A stretch of 64,000 nt of DNA, taken from NCBI GenBank assembly GCA_013399875.1, contig VXAZ01000961.1, forward strand, positions 62,001 through 126,000, in the 5' to 3' direction. Within the stretch, counting starts at the first letter, position 1. Each line of letters opens with the position of its first letter. The translations under genes were made by a program, and so were the position numbers. Below are positions 1 through 10,905 of the stretch, one piece after another. This DNA is from Gymnorhina tibicen. Lineage: Eukaryota; Chordata; Aves; Passeriformes; Artamidae. A model generated the notes under the pieces. The model made no database searches. It was given only the letters and a program-made list of their open reading frames with translations, and was not told the origin of the DNA.

Positions 1-326
1 ATCTGAAGTTTGGAACACCAGAGGTAGCCTTATCTACTGGATTCCCAGAGGACAAGAGCTGCATAACCACCACTGGACCTTCAGAGGAAGACCAGACCCT
101 GCTACAGGACCACTGCTTCAACAGAACCACATCTATCATTTCAACAGGATTGCAGCCACCATTTGATCGGACTGATACCCCCACCCTGACTGACAGGGTG
201 TCAGATTGTATTCTGACTCTGTCAGTTTAAGCCAGTGTTTCTGTATTATTGCCTTTATCTTAATTTTCCTATTAAATTGTAATTCTGACTTGAGATCTCC
301 CACTGGTTTGCTTTCAAACTAGTACA
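1..326 (+). mobile_element. LTR, 3' part only (family A), cut by window edge
   Basis: This stretch aligns by eye with 5160-5456 and 16395-16620. Shared landmarks are the phrase around 'gacaagagct', the 'tgtcag' repeats near 207-230, and the 3' segment 'tctcccactggtttg' shared with the copy ending at 5456. The likely 3' end is 'agtaca' at 326. The 5' end lies outside the window, so no TSD can be tested. An ATTAAA polyadenylation-like signal sits at 271-276. It is an endogenous-retrovirus LTR with no coding capacity; the 60-80-residue open frames here are incidental. Confidence 0.8.
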
Positions 327-540
327 AGCCCCACACAGCAGCTCCCCTTTCCCTATCCCCTCCAGTGAGAAAGAGAGAGAGAGAGAAAAGGCAGAGATTA
401 CAGGCTGGGATAACAAAACAACAAAATGGTGGTGGAACCTCCATGCAGCATGTTTTTCTTCCAACCAAAGCCACATCCCCTTCTTCTTGGAGGGGAGAAT
501 ACCTTAATTCCATCCCCCAGCGATGATGTGCACCAAGCCT

Positions 541-675
541 GTCAGAGTTCAAGGAGCACTTGAACAATGCTCTTACTCAAATGGTTTGGTTTTAGGTAGT
601 CCTGGAAGGAGAAAGGTGTTGGACTCAAAGATCATTCCAACCTGAAATATTCTATTAATCTATGATTCTATGATT
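541..675 (+). mobile_element. CR1 LINE 3' tail
   Basis: This is a truncated CR1 non-LTR retrotransposon end. The text 'atggtttggtttt' followed by 'ggactcaaagatcattccaac' is the bird CR1 3' untranslated pattern, and it finishes in repeated 'tatgattctatgat' units at 661-674. No coding part is left. Confidence 0.85.
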
Positions 676-920
676 TGCAACAGAATCTGTCATAGGCAAA
701 CTTTTATGGTGGCAAGAAGGTGTGATTTGCACATTATTTCTTTGTTTATTTTTTCTTTTCTGGCACACAGTTGTTTCCATTGCTTTGCTTGAGGGAATGA
801 CACAGATCTCTATGTGTCAGTTACACACCCACCTTCCCCCCATCCCCTTGATCGTTTAAAAAACAAATATTCGTATGTATAATTGCATGTCACTAGAAAA
901 CTCTCATCAGACAAAAAAGA

Positions 921-1036
921 TCTCAGGCACATGGTATGATTCTTGGGGTGTCCTGCACAGGGTCAGGAGTTGAACTAGATGATCCTTATGGGTTCTTTCC
1001 AACTGAAGATATTTTATGATTCTATGATTCTATGAT
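921..1036 (+). mobile_element. CR1 LINE 3' tail
   Basis: A second CR1 tail of the same type in the same orientation. 'gaactagatgatccttatgg' and 'ctttccaact' lead into three ATTCTATG-type units ending at 1036. It lies about 250 bp after the previous tail, so these are two independent 5'-truncated insertions or a local duplication. Confidence 0.9.
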
Positions 1037-4000
1037 CATGCCAAAAATAAAACTGAAAGGCATATTGCTGAGAGAAATTCCTTCTGAGATGAAAGTTGTT
1101 GGCAGTTGCTTTGAGAAATTAACATGAGGTAATACAGTTTTAAAAATTTATATAACTAAACTTTGCTGCAACAAGTTACTTGAGCCTCAAAATGGGCCTA
1201 GGAAAAAAATGGAAAAAGAACAAAAGTGGGAAATCTAGATTTTTTATTTGGTAAAACTTCCGCTTCTGAGAGTTAATATTCTTTTTCTGCCTCATAAAAT
1301 ATGTCCAGTTCTGTACCCGAGTACAATAATAGTGTCACCTGGTGATAAAATTTACTAGTAGTGGTCGATCAAATCCATGCAGAAAAAAGCTATTAAATGC
1401 TGCAAAATCTCTGATCTAAACAGCTGAGTGAATTGTTGAGATTCATGAGCAATTTAATGCTAATAACCAAACTGTGATGTCATTAATTATAGTAAGTGGT
1501 GCTAATATCATGGCAGTGGGTCAGGAAACCAGTAACTAAGTGCTTTATTATGGAAACTAAATAGTTGTCCCTACATGATTCTTCCAGTGATTGATTCTAC
1601 TGCTTTTGCTTTGAACTAATCTTTCTGTTGAACTAAATAAAGTATTTCAGGGGTAAGAAAATACAGAGGGTAAGAAAACATAGATACACAGAGCATAGAT
1701 ACATAGAACACTTTTTAGTGTAAATACGGCAGATTTGGGCTTCCAATAGGTAAACAAACCAAGGATAAAGAAAAAGTAGAAATTAAATATTATCGGGGTT
1801 TTAGTTGGTACTAAACCATACTATACATACATGTTGCTATTTTAGTTATAGAAAACAAACTCAAAGAAAGATATATTCATTTTGGAACATATTTAGATGT
1901 GATAACCCTTAATTCTTAAACCTTTCATAACATTATGTTGATCCTCAATTTCAGCATTCTACAAAGATGAGTTTTATCAATGCAGCATAAGTATAATATG
2001 GTTACTGTAGCTTTCAACTGCTTCATTTTTATAAGATCCATTTCCTAGATGTCTAAAAAAGTGGAATCATGAATTAGATTTTATAACCTCTGGGAGAGTT
2101 TATACATTCGCAGCCAGTTCTATGAAAAGGAAAGGATTGGTTTCACTCCTTCAGCCATTAGTGTGCTTTCTCTCCTGCTTCTTATCCTTCCTTTGAGCAT
2201 AATACGAAGTACTTGATGATTATATTGTTTATGACTCCACTCTCTTCACTTTTCGGAGAAAAGTCATGTGCATCCAAAGAGTTCTCTAATAATGAAAAAT
2301 CCTGAAGTACTGATGGCATAAAATTATCTGCTACTTACAAACAAGAACTAAGAAGGATGTGAATAATTAATTCCAAAAATTTATTCCTTCGGCATTTCTC
2401 CTAATGTTAGAAAAATACCACTGGATTCTGCCATACAGGAACTTCAGTCTTCTGAAGTTTGAACTGATCAACTATCAACATGGGCCTCTTGTTATGAAAA
2501 CTACGTTAGATCTTTAAAATCCATTCCTTTACTAAACAACTACAGTTTTCTCTTGCTGGAAGCCATTTTTAGGCAGTGCCTCTGTGAACTCAGAGAGCAC
2601 TCTGATGTCTGACTAATTTCAAGTTGCTGCAGATAGGTGAGAAAATGCATCAGTAGGAAAACTGATGTTTCCATGCTCAAAAAGCAGATCAGATGCTGTG
2701 GACACACAGGTTCCTCTCACTTCTTGAATTCTTCAGTCTGAGACAGATTCAGTAATTTTTATGCTTCCTCAGATTCCTTCAATTCTCTAAAATAAGGAAA
2801 CTTTACACATACTGCAGAGACGTTATTTTGAGCTCTTTGTGTTCAAAGTTCTTTGAGGCTATATTTTATCATTTCAGTGCTGTTCCTCTGTCCTGCAACA
2901 CAGTTTCAGAATAGACTAGGAGATATTTGTTACCTTTCTCCTTGGATCATCAGCTACATAAGAACTTAAATACCTGTAGTGAAGTACTAACTGTGAAGAA
3001 GATAAACACATGTTACTTAGACATAAGCTGTAGCCAACAACGAAATTTCAATTACATGTTATTTATTTGCTTGTGCTCTCTGCAATGTATGCAATCGAGT
3101 ACAAGTTCTCTTCAAGGAAATAACTCCTCTATGGACCGTGATTTTTTACAGACAGAAGGCTGACTGAACAGCTTTATTCTATTAGAGCTCCTTAGACTAT
3201 CACAGTATAGGTGGTAAAGCTTTATTAATGAAAAAACCAACATGAATTTCTTACTGCCTTATCACTTTGATTCTTTTTCATCATCTGTGAGGCTAGAGTG
3301 TGGGTTCTGCCTCTGGCTTCCCATTACTGTCCCCTGGTTTTTTCATGCAATCTTTCTGATTTGATCTCACTCATGCTGGAATGCAGCAGAAGAGGAGAAA
3401 AGAACATTTAGCTTCTCAGTTGTTTTCAGCCACTGAAATCAGACAGGCCTTTGAGACACAAGGGTCAGTAAACCAGTTACTTTTCCAGAACACAAATTTA
3501 AACACCATTTGGAAGGTAGATTATGAAATATATTTATACCACTTTTTTTTATATACTTTTCAAAAAGACAAGCTAAAAGAGAGAAAGGAAATAAAATTTA
3601 AAATATTTTTGAAAATAGAAGGAAGCATAAGGCCTCTTTTACTTTATTTAGCTATTCAGTTACCCTGACTGGGAACATTTTGAGCTTAGAGGAACTCCTC
3701 TGTGCAACAGAAGAGCAGACCAGAAAAATAATAAACCTCTCTGCTTGTTTTGACTTAGCAGAAGTCAGGACTTCAATATAGGCAACCCAGCTCATTGAGT
3801 TCTTTTTTTCCTATTGTGTGGAAGCATCAGGGCTTCATCTAGTGTTCATAGAGAAAATTACAGTTAAGAAGAATAAAACCTAAGCCAAACCATGATACAT
3901 AGCAATATTGTTAGTCCAGACAATTTCCTTTTAATTGTTATCAGGAACAACATCCTATACTTTATACAAAGTTAAGGCTGCTGCTTACATATATGATTCA

Positions 4001-4390
4001 CAATATTACCCATCCTACAAATATACTGAGAGTGCCTTACTCTATAGATCATATGCACCTAGTCCAAACTGTGGAAATTTGATAAACTTTCCCTGATTTT
4101 TAAATTGTTTTTGATCAGTTTATGTATAAACATAACCATCAGTTAATGTATAAATGTGTTCAAATACATAGGAAAATTTCATTTGGTTTTAATTCTCCCC
4201 TTCAACATAGCTATGGCTCACAATTCAAGTGGCTTGAGCTGTCAGTTGGTCAATGATTTCAGAGTACATTATATCCCCTACATAAAGAGTAGCAGGAAAG
4301 TTGTTTGCTATCTAAATGTTTCAAAAGAGCTGAGCCAGTTTAAGAATAGGGTGCCAATCTGCTCCTGATTATGCTGACATTTAGCTCAAG
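1037..4390. other. AT-rich interval, nothing recognised
   Basis: I see no transposon terminus, RNA gene or convincing exon. Open frames at 2927-3163 and 3381-3668 are under 100 codons, low in complexity and resemble no family I know. Confidence 0.5.
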
Positions 4391-4932
4391 GCCAATTGTT
4401 GCCATGCGTCGCCCTGACCACCCTCTGGCCGGACGCAGGCTCCCTGTGAGCCCGAGAGACCAGGCTGTGGGGTGGCTGTCTCACCTCCGGGAGGCGGAGC
4501 AGCTCCTGCCGAATGGCGAACCAGGGCGCTGGAAGAAGGCACTGGAGAAGCAAAGGGTCCGGGAGGGGAGCTCCCTGAAGTCCTCTTTATTAAGAGTTGG
4601 GGGGACAGAGATCAGGAAGAGAGAACTCCTCAGGAACTTCTCCGAGGAGGGGCTGGGTGCGCAGGGGTCTTATAGGGGTCCAGGGTCCAATGGGGTAACA
4701 GTATTTGGGGAATGACAGGCAAGGGGTCCAATAAAATCGAGTAAAGGGGAGGGTACAAACTAACCGAACCAATAAACCGTCGAACTTAACAGAACTTTCT
4801 GGAGGAGAGGTGGGGGCTCAGACTTCGGTCCCGCCTGCTGGGCTGTCCCCCGGGAGGCTGTGTCCTGCCTCGGAGGTGGCGTCCCCATGATGGACAGCCG
4901 CAGCAATTGGGGCTGAACCCACCACAGCCAAT
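4391..4932 (-). mobile_element. Solo LTR 4397-4926 with 6-bp TSD GCCAAT
   Basis: On the minus strand the element begins TGTGGTGGGTTCAGCCCC at 4926 and ends ...GGCAACA at 4397. These termini obey the TG...CA rule, and the start resembles a common passerine LTR start. The flanks are GCCAAT at 4391-4396 and 4927-4932, a perfect 6-bp TSD, typical of ERVK-like (class II) integrases. Reading minus, a CTATAAG TATA box lies at 4669-4675 and AATAAA at 4586-4591, giving a normal U3-R-U5 order. It is GC-rich against AT-rich surroundings. The 114- and 67-residue open frames in it are LTR sequence, not genes. Confidence 0.92.
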
Positions 4933-4968
4933 GAAGAAACCAAGGAGAATCTTTTCATCGACTGTTTT

Positions 4969-5461
4969 GGGCTTGTCCTAGGTTACAATATAGATGTATT
5001 TAAGTATTCTATTACCACCAGCTGTGGGCCATTAGCTGTTATCACCTGCTAATGACCCACCCCTGATAACAGACAATGGGCCATCAAGAAATCCCCACAT
5101 GACTCATGGACTTACCTCATCCTACTGTGAGATGCTCCACCCAGGAGGGAGGAGCCAAGCTTTCCCACCTGGATATAACCTGCCCTCAGAACTGCCTAGG
5201 AGAGTCCTGTCTACTGGGTTACCAGAGGACAAAGCTACCACTGGACCTTGAGCTGGAGACTAGACCTTCCATAGGATTATTGCTCCAACTGAGCTACTTC
5301 ATTTGGACTGCTACCACCACCCTAACAGGGTGTCAGGTTGTATCTGACTTTGACAGTGCTTTTCCTTATATTATTTCCCTTGTTTCTAATTTTGTTTTCC
5401 CATTAATTTAGATCCTGACTTGTGATCTCCCACTGGTTTGTTTTCAAACCACCACAGGGCT
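4969..5461 (+). mobile_element. Solo LTR 4974-5456 with 5-bp TSD GGGCT
   Basis: The element starts TGTCCTAGGTTAC at 4974 and ends ...AAACCACCACA at 5456. GGGCT flanks it at 4969-4973 and 5457-5461, a perfect 5-bp TSD. A GGATATAA core-promoter-like motif is at 5171-5178, just after 'aggagccaag'. It belongs to the same family as 1-326 and shares its U3/R with 16203-16831. It lies head to head with the LTR at 4397-4926, the two U3 ends 47 bp apart. It has no coding potential. Confidence 0.93.
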
Positions 5462-8400
5462 ACTCCTAAGATGGTACAAAATGTACTCAGTACTGTTTAT
5501 AAAAGCAAAATCTGAACTGTGGCAAACAGTATAAGATTCTTATACCTTCCTACAAGCTGCTGACCATAAGAGGCCCTGAAGATCCTTAGTTCATTTTCAA
5601 AGCCAACCCAGAAGATTATTTTCTAAATGGAGCAGGTCAAGATATAAAGGAAGCAAGATGACTTACTGAGGTCATTACATGAATCGGAGGACTCAGAATA
5701 TCTAAAGTAAGTATAGTATGGAAGTAGGAAGTCATGATTAATTGGGACTTTTAAGAAGTTACATCTTCAGGTATCCCCAGTTCTAGAATAATGTCTTCCT
5801 TGCAAATATGAAATAATACTAGAGTTGTCAGTATAGCCAGAAACAACTTTTCAACATGGTATTATTACAATTGCATGCTTCTATTCCACCAGTATGCATT
5901 TTTTTTAAATTTTATTTTCTACCCTTGTTTAACTTTTAGAACTAGCAAGGACTGTCTATCCCTTCAACAGCATCCACTGAAAGGAATTTATTTGTAAATA
6001 AGTTAAGCATAGTTTCCATTAGCCTGGCAAATTTTTTCAGGAGCAAGCCTATTGCTGATATAGATGATTAGTTTATATTGTTGCACTGTCCCTGGAAAAT
6101 GTGGAAGGGATACTGTGTTCAGAGATGTCCTAGTCCCCACAATGAGAATAAACTGTAAAAAAGTTTGCATCTTCCACACAGTTTTCTCTCAAAGGAACTA
6201 TGCTGCAGTAGGAGAACCACTTACCTGAACTCTTTACATCCCTACTACCCAAATGCAATTATGATAATGGACACTGATTTTACACATTGGACGTAGTGAT
6301 ACTCCTTTAAGCAAGTGCACTGTAAGCCAGTATGTTCAAGTTTTTCAGTATTTTGCATTGAGGGCTGGTATGTATCTGCACAAGCAAAAACTAGATTAAT
6401 CTCTAAATTCAAAGAGTGAGATTTTACTGCTATTTTCAAAAGGGATCTTTCACAGAGTTCTAACCTCAATGTCATCTTCTACTTGCCTTCCCTTTCCATA
6501 GCCTTCTGAAACCAAAACCCAGACAGTGACAAAACAGTTAGGAACTAAGTGCTGCTTTCCTTGATTCTAAGATAGTTCACATAAATCATCATGAACCACA
6601 CTTCACTAGCATATTTCTTTTGTCTACTAGCTGATACACAGCCCACCAACTCAGTGTGAAAAGGTTCTCCCTCTGTCTTGCTCAGTGTCTGCACAGAAGA
6701 GAAGCACTGAGATTGGTTAATGCACAAAAGAGATTAGGCTGGATGGTTGCTTTCAGTAAATCACACCATCTATTGACAGTTCACTTACTGAGGTTTACTG
6801 ATGACTCATTTTTAGACAGATAAGGAAAAAGATATTTTCAGGCTACTACATGCCAGCCTCTCCTAGAAATATCACTTTATAGTATATGAAATTCCAACAC
6901 CAAAGCAAAATTAACGTAAAAATTCCCCAAACACCAAGATTTCAGACATAAACCTGACAAGGAATCCAGGCTGATTAGCAGGGTTATAGTTAAATGAAGC
7001 TTAATTCAACAGATTGCTCAGTAGCACAGCAACAATAATCATTGACACTACTTGTAAAGCACTGAACTGCATACCCTTTTTTCTCTTTAGCAGGCAGTCA
7101 GTTCCATGAGTTATCCAAGCAGCCATTTTGGAGCATCTATTCATTAGCAGCAGAAATAAGAATACCATTTGACTTATTAGAAGCTATGCCTGTAATTTTC
7201 CAAAAGCAGAGCCTAGAGTTGGTTCTAAAGATCTTCTCTAGACTGTCTGGGTTTAATGGGAAAAAAGCCGCAAGTGCAGCCAAACTGTAAAACCACTTAG
7301 AATCTAGTATGAGTTCTTTGAACACATTTGCTTGTTAATTACTCTGCCATATTTCTGAAGCAGCAACAGTCTTTATGAAAACATAAAACATATGCAAATG
7401 AAAAGGAGCAGTGGAAATGCAATGAAGCCTCTCATTGCAATGAAACTTACTTAATATTTAAGTAATAATATTATTATTACTTAATATTATATAGCATTGC
7501 ACAGTTGGAGATCACAAAAAATGATAGTTGAATCAATTTGGGGTTAATGGTGCCTTCTCTTACACTTCAGAACAAAGGAAAAAAACCAAAGTCCTCTGTC
7601 ATGTCACAAAAAGGCAATGAAGATTGTGGTTCCAGTTTAGAACAAGACATTTGTCACCCTGCTCAGTGTGTGCACATATCAGTATGTCATGGCCTAAGTT
7701 ACAAACAAGAGTGGCATCTTTTGCTGTAAATCAGAAGTACAATTCAGACTATATAGGCATATCCAGGCAAGCCTTCCAGCAGCACTGGAATCTGTCCAAG
7801 GGTCACAGTTTTGCCTTGTACCTAAGTAGGAAAGCAGCGTCCTAATATGTATGAGTTCAGCTAACTATTTTCAAACTTGTTCATGTCTACCTGTTCACTT
7901 GACAGTCATTTACTTGCACTACAGTATATATGCTCTATAAACACCCAAATTTGAAACCTTTATTTCTATACATTTTGGCATCATTTTGTGTTAACCTTAT
8001 GATAAAGGAGTATCATATTTGTTTATGTTGTATTCTTTTCTGTGTTATCCTCAGACTTCTCCCTTCAAGCATGAACATGTTGCATCTACTGTCTACTTGC
8101 TGTCTCAACACATTATTTTTCTGAACTCCAGAAACTCATGAGGGTTTCACAAGAAATTTCTGCTGAATTTTTTAGCATTACTTTCCTTTCTTCTCATTAA
8201 CACAGAAACTTCTCACTCTGGACCCAGCCTTGAAAGTTCTCTCTCTTGATCCAACTGCACATGTGGGTCTAGTTTACTGGGTTATCTAATCTCTCTGAGA
8301 ATTCTTTTTCAAAACTTTATTTTATGCATTTGAAGTGCTGAAGATTGTATTCTGTTTTTCTAATTGTCTACTTGTTTGCATTTGATTTACATTTACTAAT

Positions 8401-8784
8401 TTCTTTCCTCATAATATGAGAGGATTTGTTTCATTATCATGATAAAAAAAAACCAAAAAACCCATGAATCCTCAAACAAATTATTTGGATCAGGATTTTT
8501 AAAGCTGATTAGTAGTGTGTATTTTCTTAACATCCTGGTGCTCCAACTTAGAACACTTAGAATGTAACCTTCATTAGTAGAAGGTCAATTAACTCTTTCT
8601 GGACAAATCAGCCTATATAAGAAAGATGAAGCTACATATTGGAAGTGGAGATATTCATAGTTCTCTGTTTTATTCTGACATCTGGTGGTAAATTAAAACA
8701 GGCAGGTTCTTTTTTAAAAAAAATGGTATAGTAAACCATTCACAGTATAAATTCTGCAAACAGTGGTGCAAATTTTATATGTTA
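5462..8784. other. AT-rich interval with one strong hairpin
   Basis: I recognise no mobile element and no exon. The only clear structure is the inverted repeat at 7449-7484, listed separately. Open frames in this stretch are short and unremarkable. Confidence 0.5.
7449..7484. repeat. AT-rich perfect inverted repeat
   Basis: The arms 7458-7470 and 7472-7484 are exact reverse complements (13 bp each) around a single central base. A second, imperfect palindrome overlaps at 7449-7463. All but a few bases are A or T. It could extrude as a cruciform. No transposon termini or host gene are visible nearby. Confidence 0.8.
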
Positions 8785-10185
8785 CAATGGGAAGTCCCCA
8801 TTGACTGGAGGTTGCCTAGCGTGATAACAATCTACAAGAAGGGTCAGAAGGATGATCTGGGGAACTGCAGGCCTGTCAGCCTAACCTTGGTGACAGGGAA
8901 AGTTATGGGCCAGCTCATCTAGAATGCTGTCACATGGCATGTACGGGGCAAACAAGATATCAGGCCTGGACAGCAGGGGCTTGTGAGACGCAGGTCCTGC
9001 TCGACCAACTTGATTTTCTTCTATGACATGGTAACACACCTATGGATGAAGGAAAGGCTGTGCATGTTGCCTATCTAGACTTCAGTAAAGCCTTTCACAG
9101 TGTTTTCCCACAGCATTCTCCTGGAGAAACTGGCTGCTCATGGCTTTGATAGGTACACTGTTCACTGGGTAAAAAACTGGATGGATGATAGGGCCCAGAT
9201 GATGGTGGTGAATGGAGTTACATCCAGCTGGCAGCCAGTCACAAGTGGTGTTCCCCAGGGCTTAGTACTGGGGTCAGGCCTCTTTAGTAATTTTATCAAT
9301 GATCTGGATGAGGGAATCAAGTGCAACCTCAGTTTGCAGACAACACCAAGTCAGGCAGAAATGTTGATATGTTTGAGAGTAGGAAGGCTCTGCAAAGGGA
9401 TACGCACAAACTGGATCCATGGACCAAGGCCAGTTGTATGAGGGTCAACAAGGCAGGTGCCAGGTCCTGCATTTAGGTCACAACAACTGCATGCAGTGCT
9501 ACAGGCTGGGGACAGAGTGGCTGGAAGGCTGCCCAGCAGGAAAATACCTGGGGGTGTTGGTTGGCAGCTGGCTGAACATAAGCCAGCGTGTGGCCAAGAA
9601 GGCCAATGGCATCCTGGCCTGTATCAGCACTAGTGTGGCCAGCAGGACTAGGCAAGTATTTGACTCCCTGTACTCAGCACTGGTAAGGCTGCACCACAAA
9701 TCCTGTGCTCAGTTTTTGGCCCTTCCCTTCAAGAAAGGCACTGAGGTGATGGAGAGTGTCAACAAAGCTGGTGAAGTGTCTGGAGCACAAGTGTTATGAG
9801 GAGCAGCTGAGGGAGCTGGGGGTGTTTATCCTGGAGAAAAGGAGCCTCAGGGGGACCTTATCAATCTCTACAACTACCCAAAAGGAGGTTGTAGAGGGAA
9901 GGATGTCAATCTCTTCTCCCAGTAACAAGCATAGAAGAAGAGAAAATAGCCTCCAGTCGCATCAGGGAACCTTTAGACTGGATATTAGTAAAAATCTCTT
10001 CACAACACTATTATCAAGCATTGGAACAGGCTGCCCAGGGAACTGGTTGAGTCACCGTCAGTGGAGGTATTTAAAAGACATGTAGATGCGGTGCTTAGTG
10101 ACTTGGTTTAATGGTGGGATTGACAGTGTAAGATCAATGGGTAGGCTTGATGATATATAAGGCCCCTAACAACTCACTCAACGAG
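8785..10185 (+). mobile_element. 5'-truncated CR1 LINE with decayed ORF2 and 3' UTR
   Basis: The sequence follows the CR1 ORF2 C-terminal half and then the 3' region. It runs from a segment readable as '...IYKKGQKDDLGNCRPVS' near 8830 to 'cttgatgatatataagg' near 10150. The usual terminal ATTCTATG units are missing or degenerate, and the next element begins at about 10186. Many stops and frameshifts make it a fossil copy. It is the longest CR1 in the window. Confidence 0.92.
8790..10090 (+). pseudogene. CR1 ORF2 reverse-transcriptase remnant
   Basis: The intact family protein is an endonuclease plus reverse transcriptase that copies CR1 RNA at the target site. Here only the RT part and the C-terminal region remain, spread over several frames (9100-9441, 9419-9799, 9756-10085). 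Recognisable blocks are a fingers segment near 8830-8930 that ends in a TAG, the motif [10 protein letters not shown] near 9243-9272, and ANGILACISTSVASR near 9600-9645. The catalytic block near 9333-9350 is shifted out of the preceding frame and reads FADN where FADD is expected, so the second aspartate is also lost. It cannot be functional. Confidence 0.9.
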
Positions 10186-10845
10186 ACTTTTAAAAGAGCT
10201 TACGGTTGTTCATGTACTCTGAGTTAGATGCATGGGAGAAATACTGACAAGATATTCTCAAGAGGTCAAAACAACAAACAGAATTTTACTGGCCACTTTA
10301 GAAAATCAGAGAACTTTGGCAAGAGGTTTAGTACAACATTCAATCAACATAAAACACTTTTCTTAGAATTAAACTGGCCCATTCAACTTAGCAAACTCTA
10401 AGCCCTTTTGACTTTAAGTTACTCAAAAATTCCAAGAAGAGGGAAATAGAAGAAGGAGAAAGAGAGAAAAAGACAGAAAAGATATAGAAAAGCACACATA
10501 TAGCTGCCAGCTCCTGGATTCCAGCGGCGTTCAGATAGAAATTTCAAGAGGAGGTAGGGTCAAGACACATGCTTGTCTTGTGTTCAGCTTTAAATACCCC
10601 TTGGCCTTCCTATGATGTTCCCTCAGGTGGGACTTCTAGTCACATGGCCTGTCAAGAGCTAGGTTAGGGGCTCCAGAGGCAGATGTGGAACATTGCCTGC
10701 ATTGTGCCAGGGATTGGCAGCCACTCGCTAGGATACAGGCTCTAAGGGTGGGGGTGTACAGGACGGTGCACTGCCTCACCAGGGCAAGGCCCTACCTGCC
10801 CCCTCCCCCACACACAAGCACCCCAAAATGTCTTAAGACATCAAT
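10186..10845 (-). mobile_element. Probable old LTR between two CR1 tails
   Basis: A non-CR1 block separates the CR1 at 8785-10185 from another CR1 end at 10858-10905. It has a purine-rich segment (10436-10500) followed by 'gattccagcggcgttc', close to 'gattcagtggcgttct' in the LTR at 42520-43168, where the same order of features occurs. A possible minus-strand start is TGTCTTAAGACATTTTGG at 10840. No TSD was found and the other edge is uncertain. Confidence 0.45.
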
Positions 10846-10857
10846 CTTTCCAGTTTG

Positions 10858-10905
10858 TCACATGATATTGGAGGTCTTTTTCAATATAAAGGATTCTATG
10901 ATGCT
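10858..10905 (+). mobile_element. CR1 LINE 3' end fragment
   Basis: 'gatattggaggtctttttcaa' leading into 'ggattctatgatgctat' is a CR1 terminus. It may be a separate insertion, or a displaced part of the CR1 before it. Confidence 0.75.
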
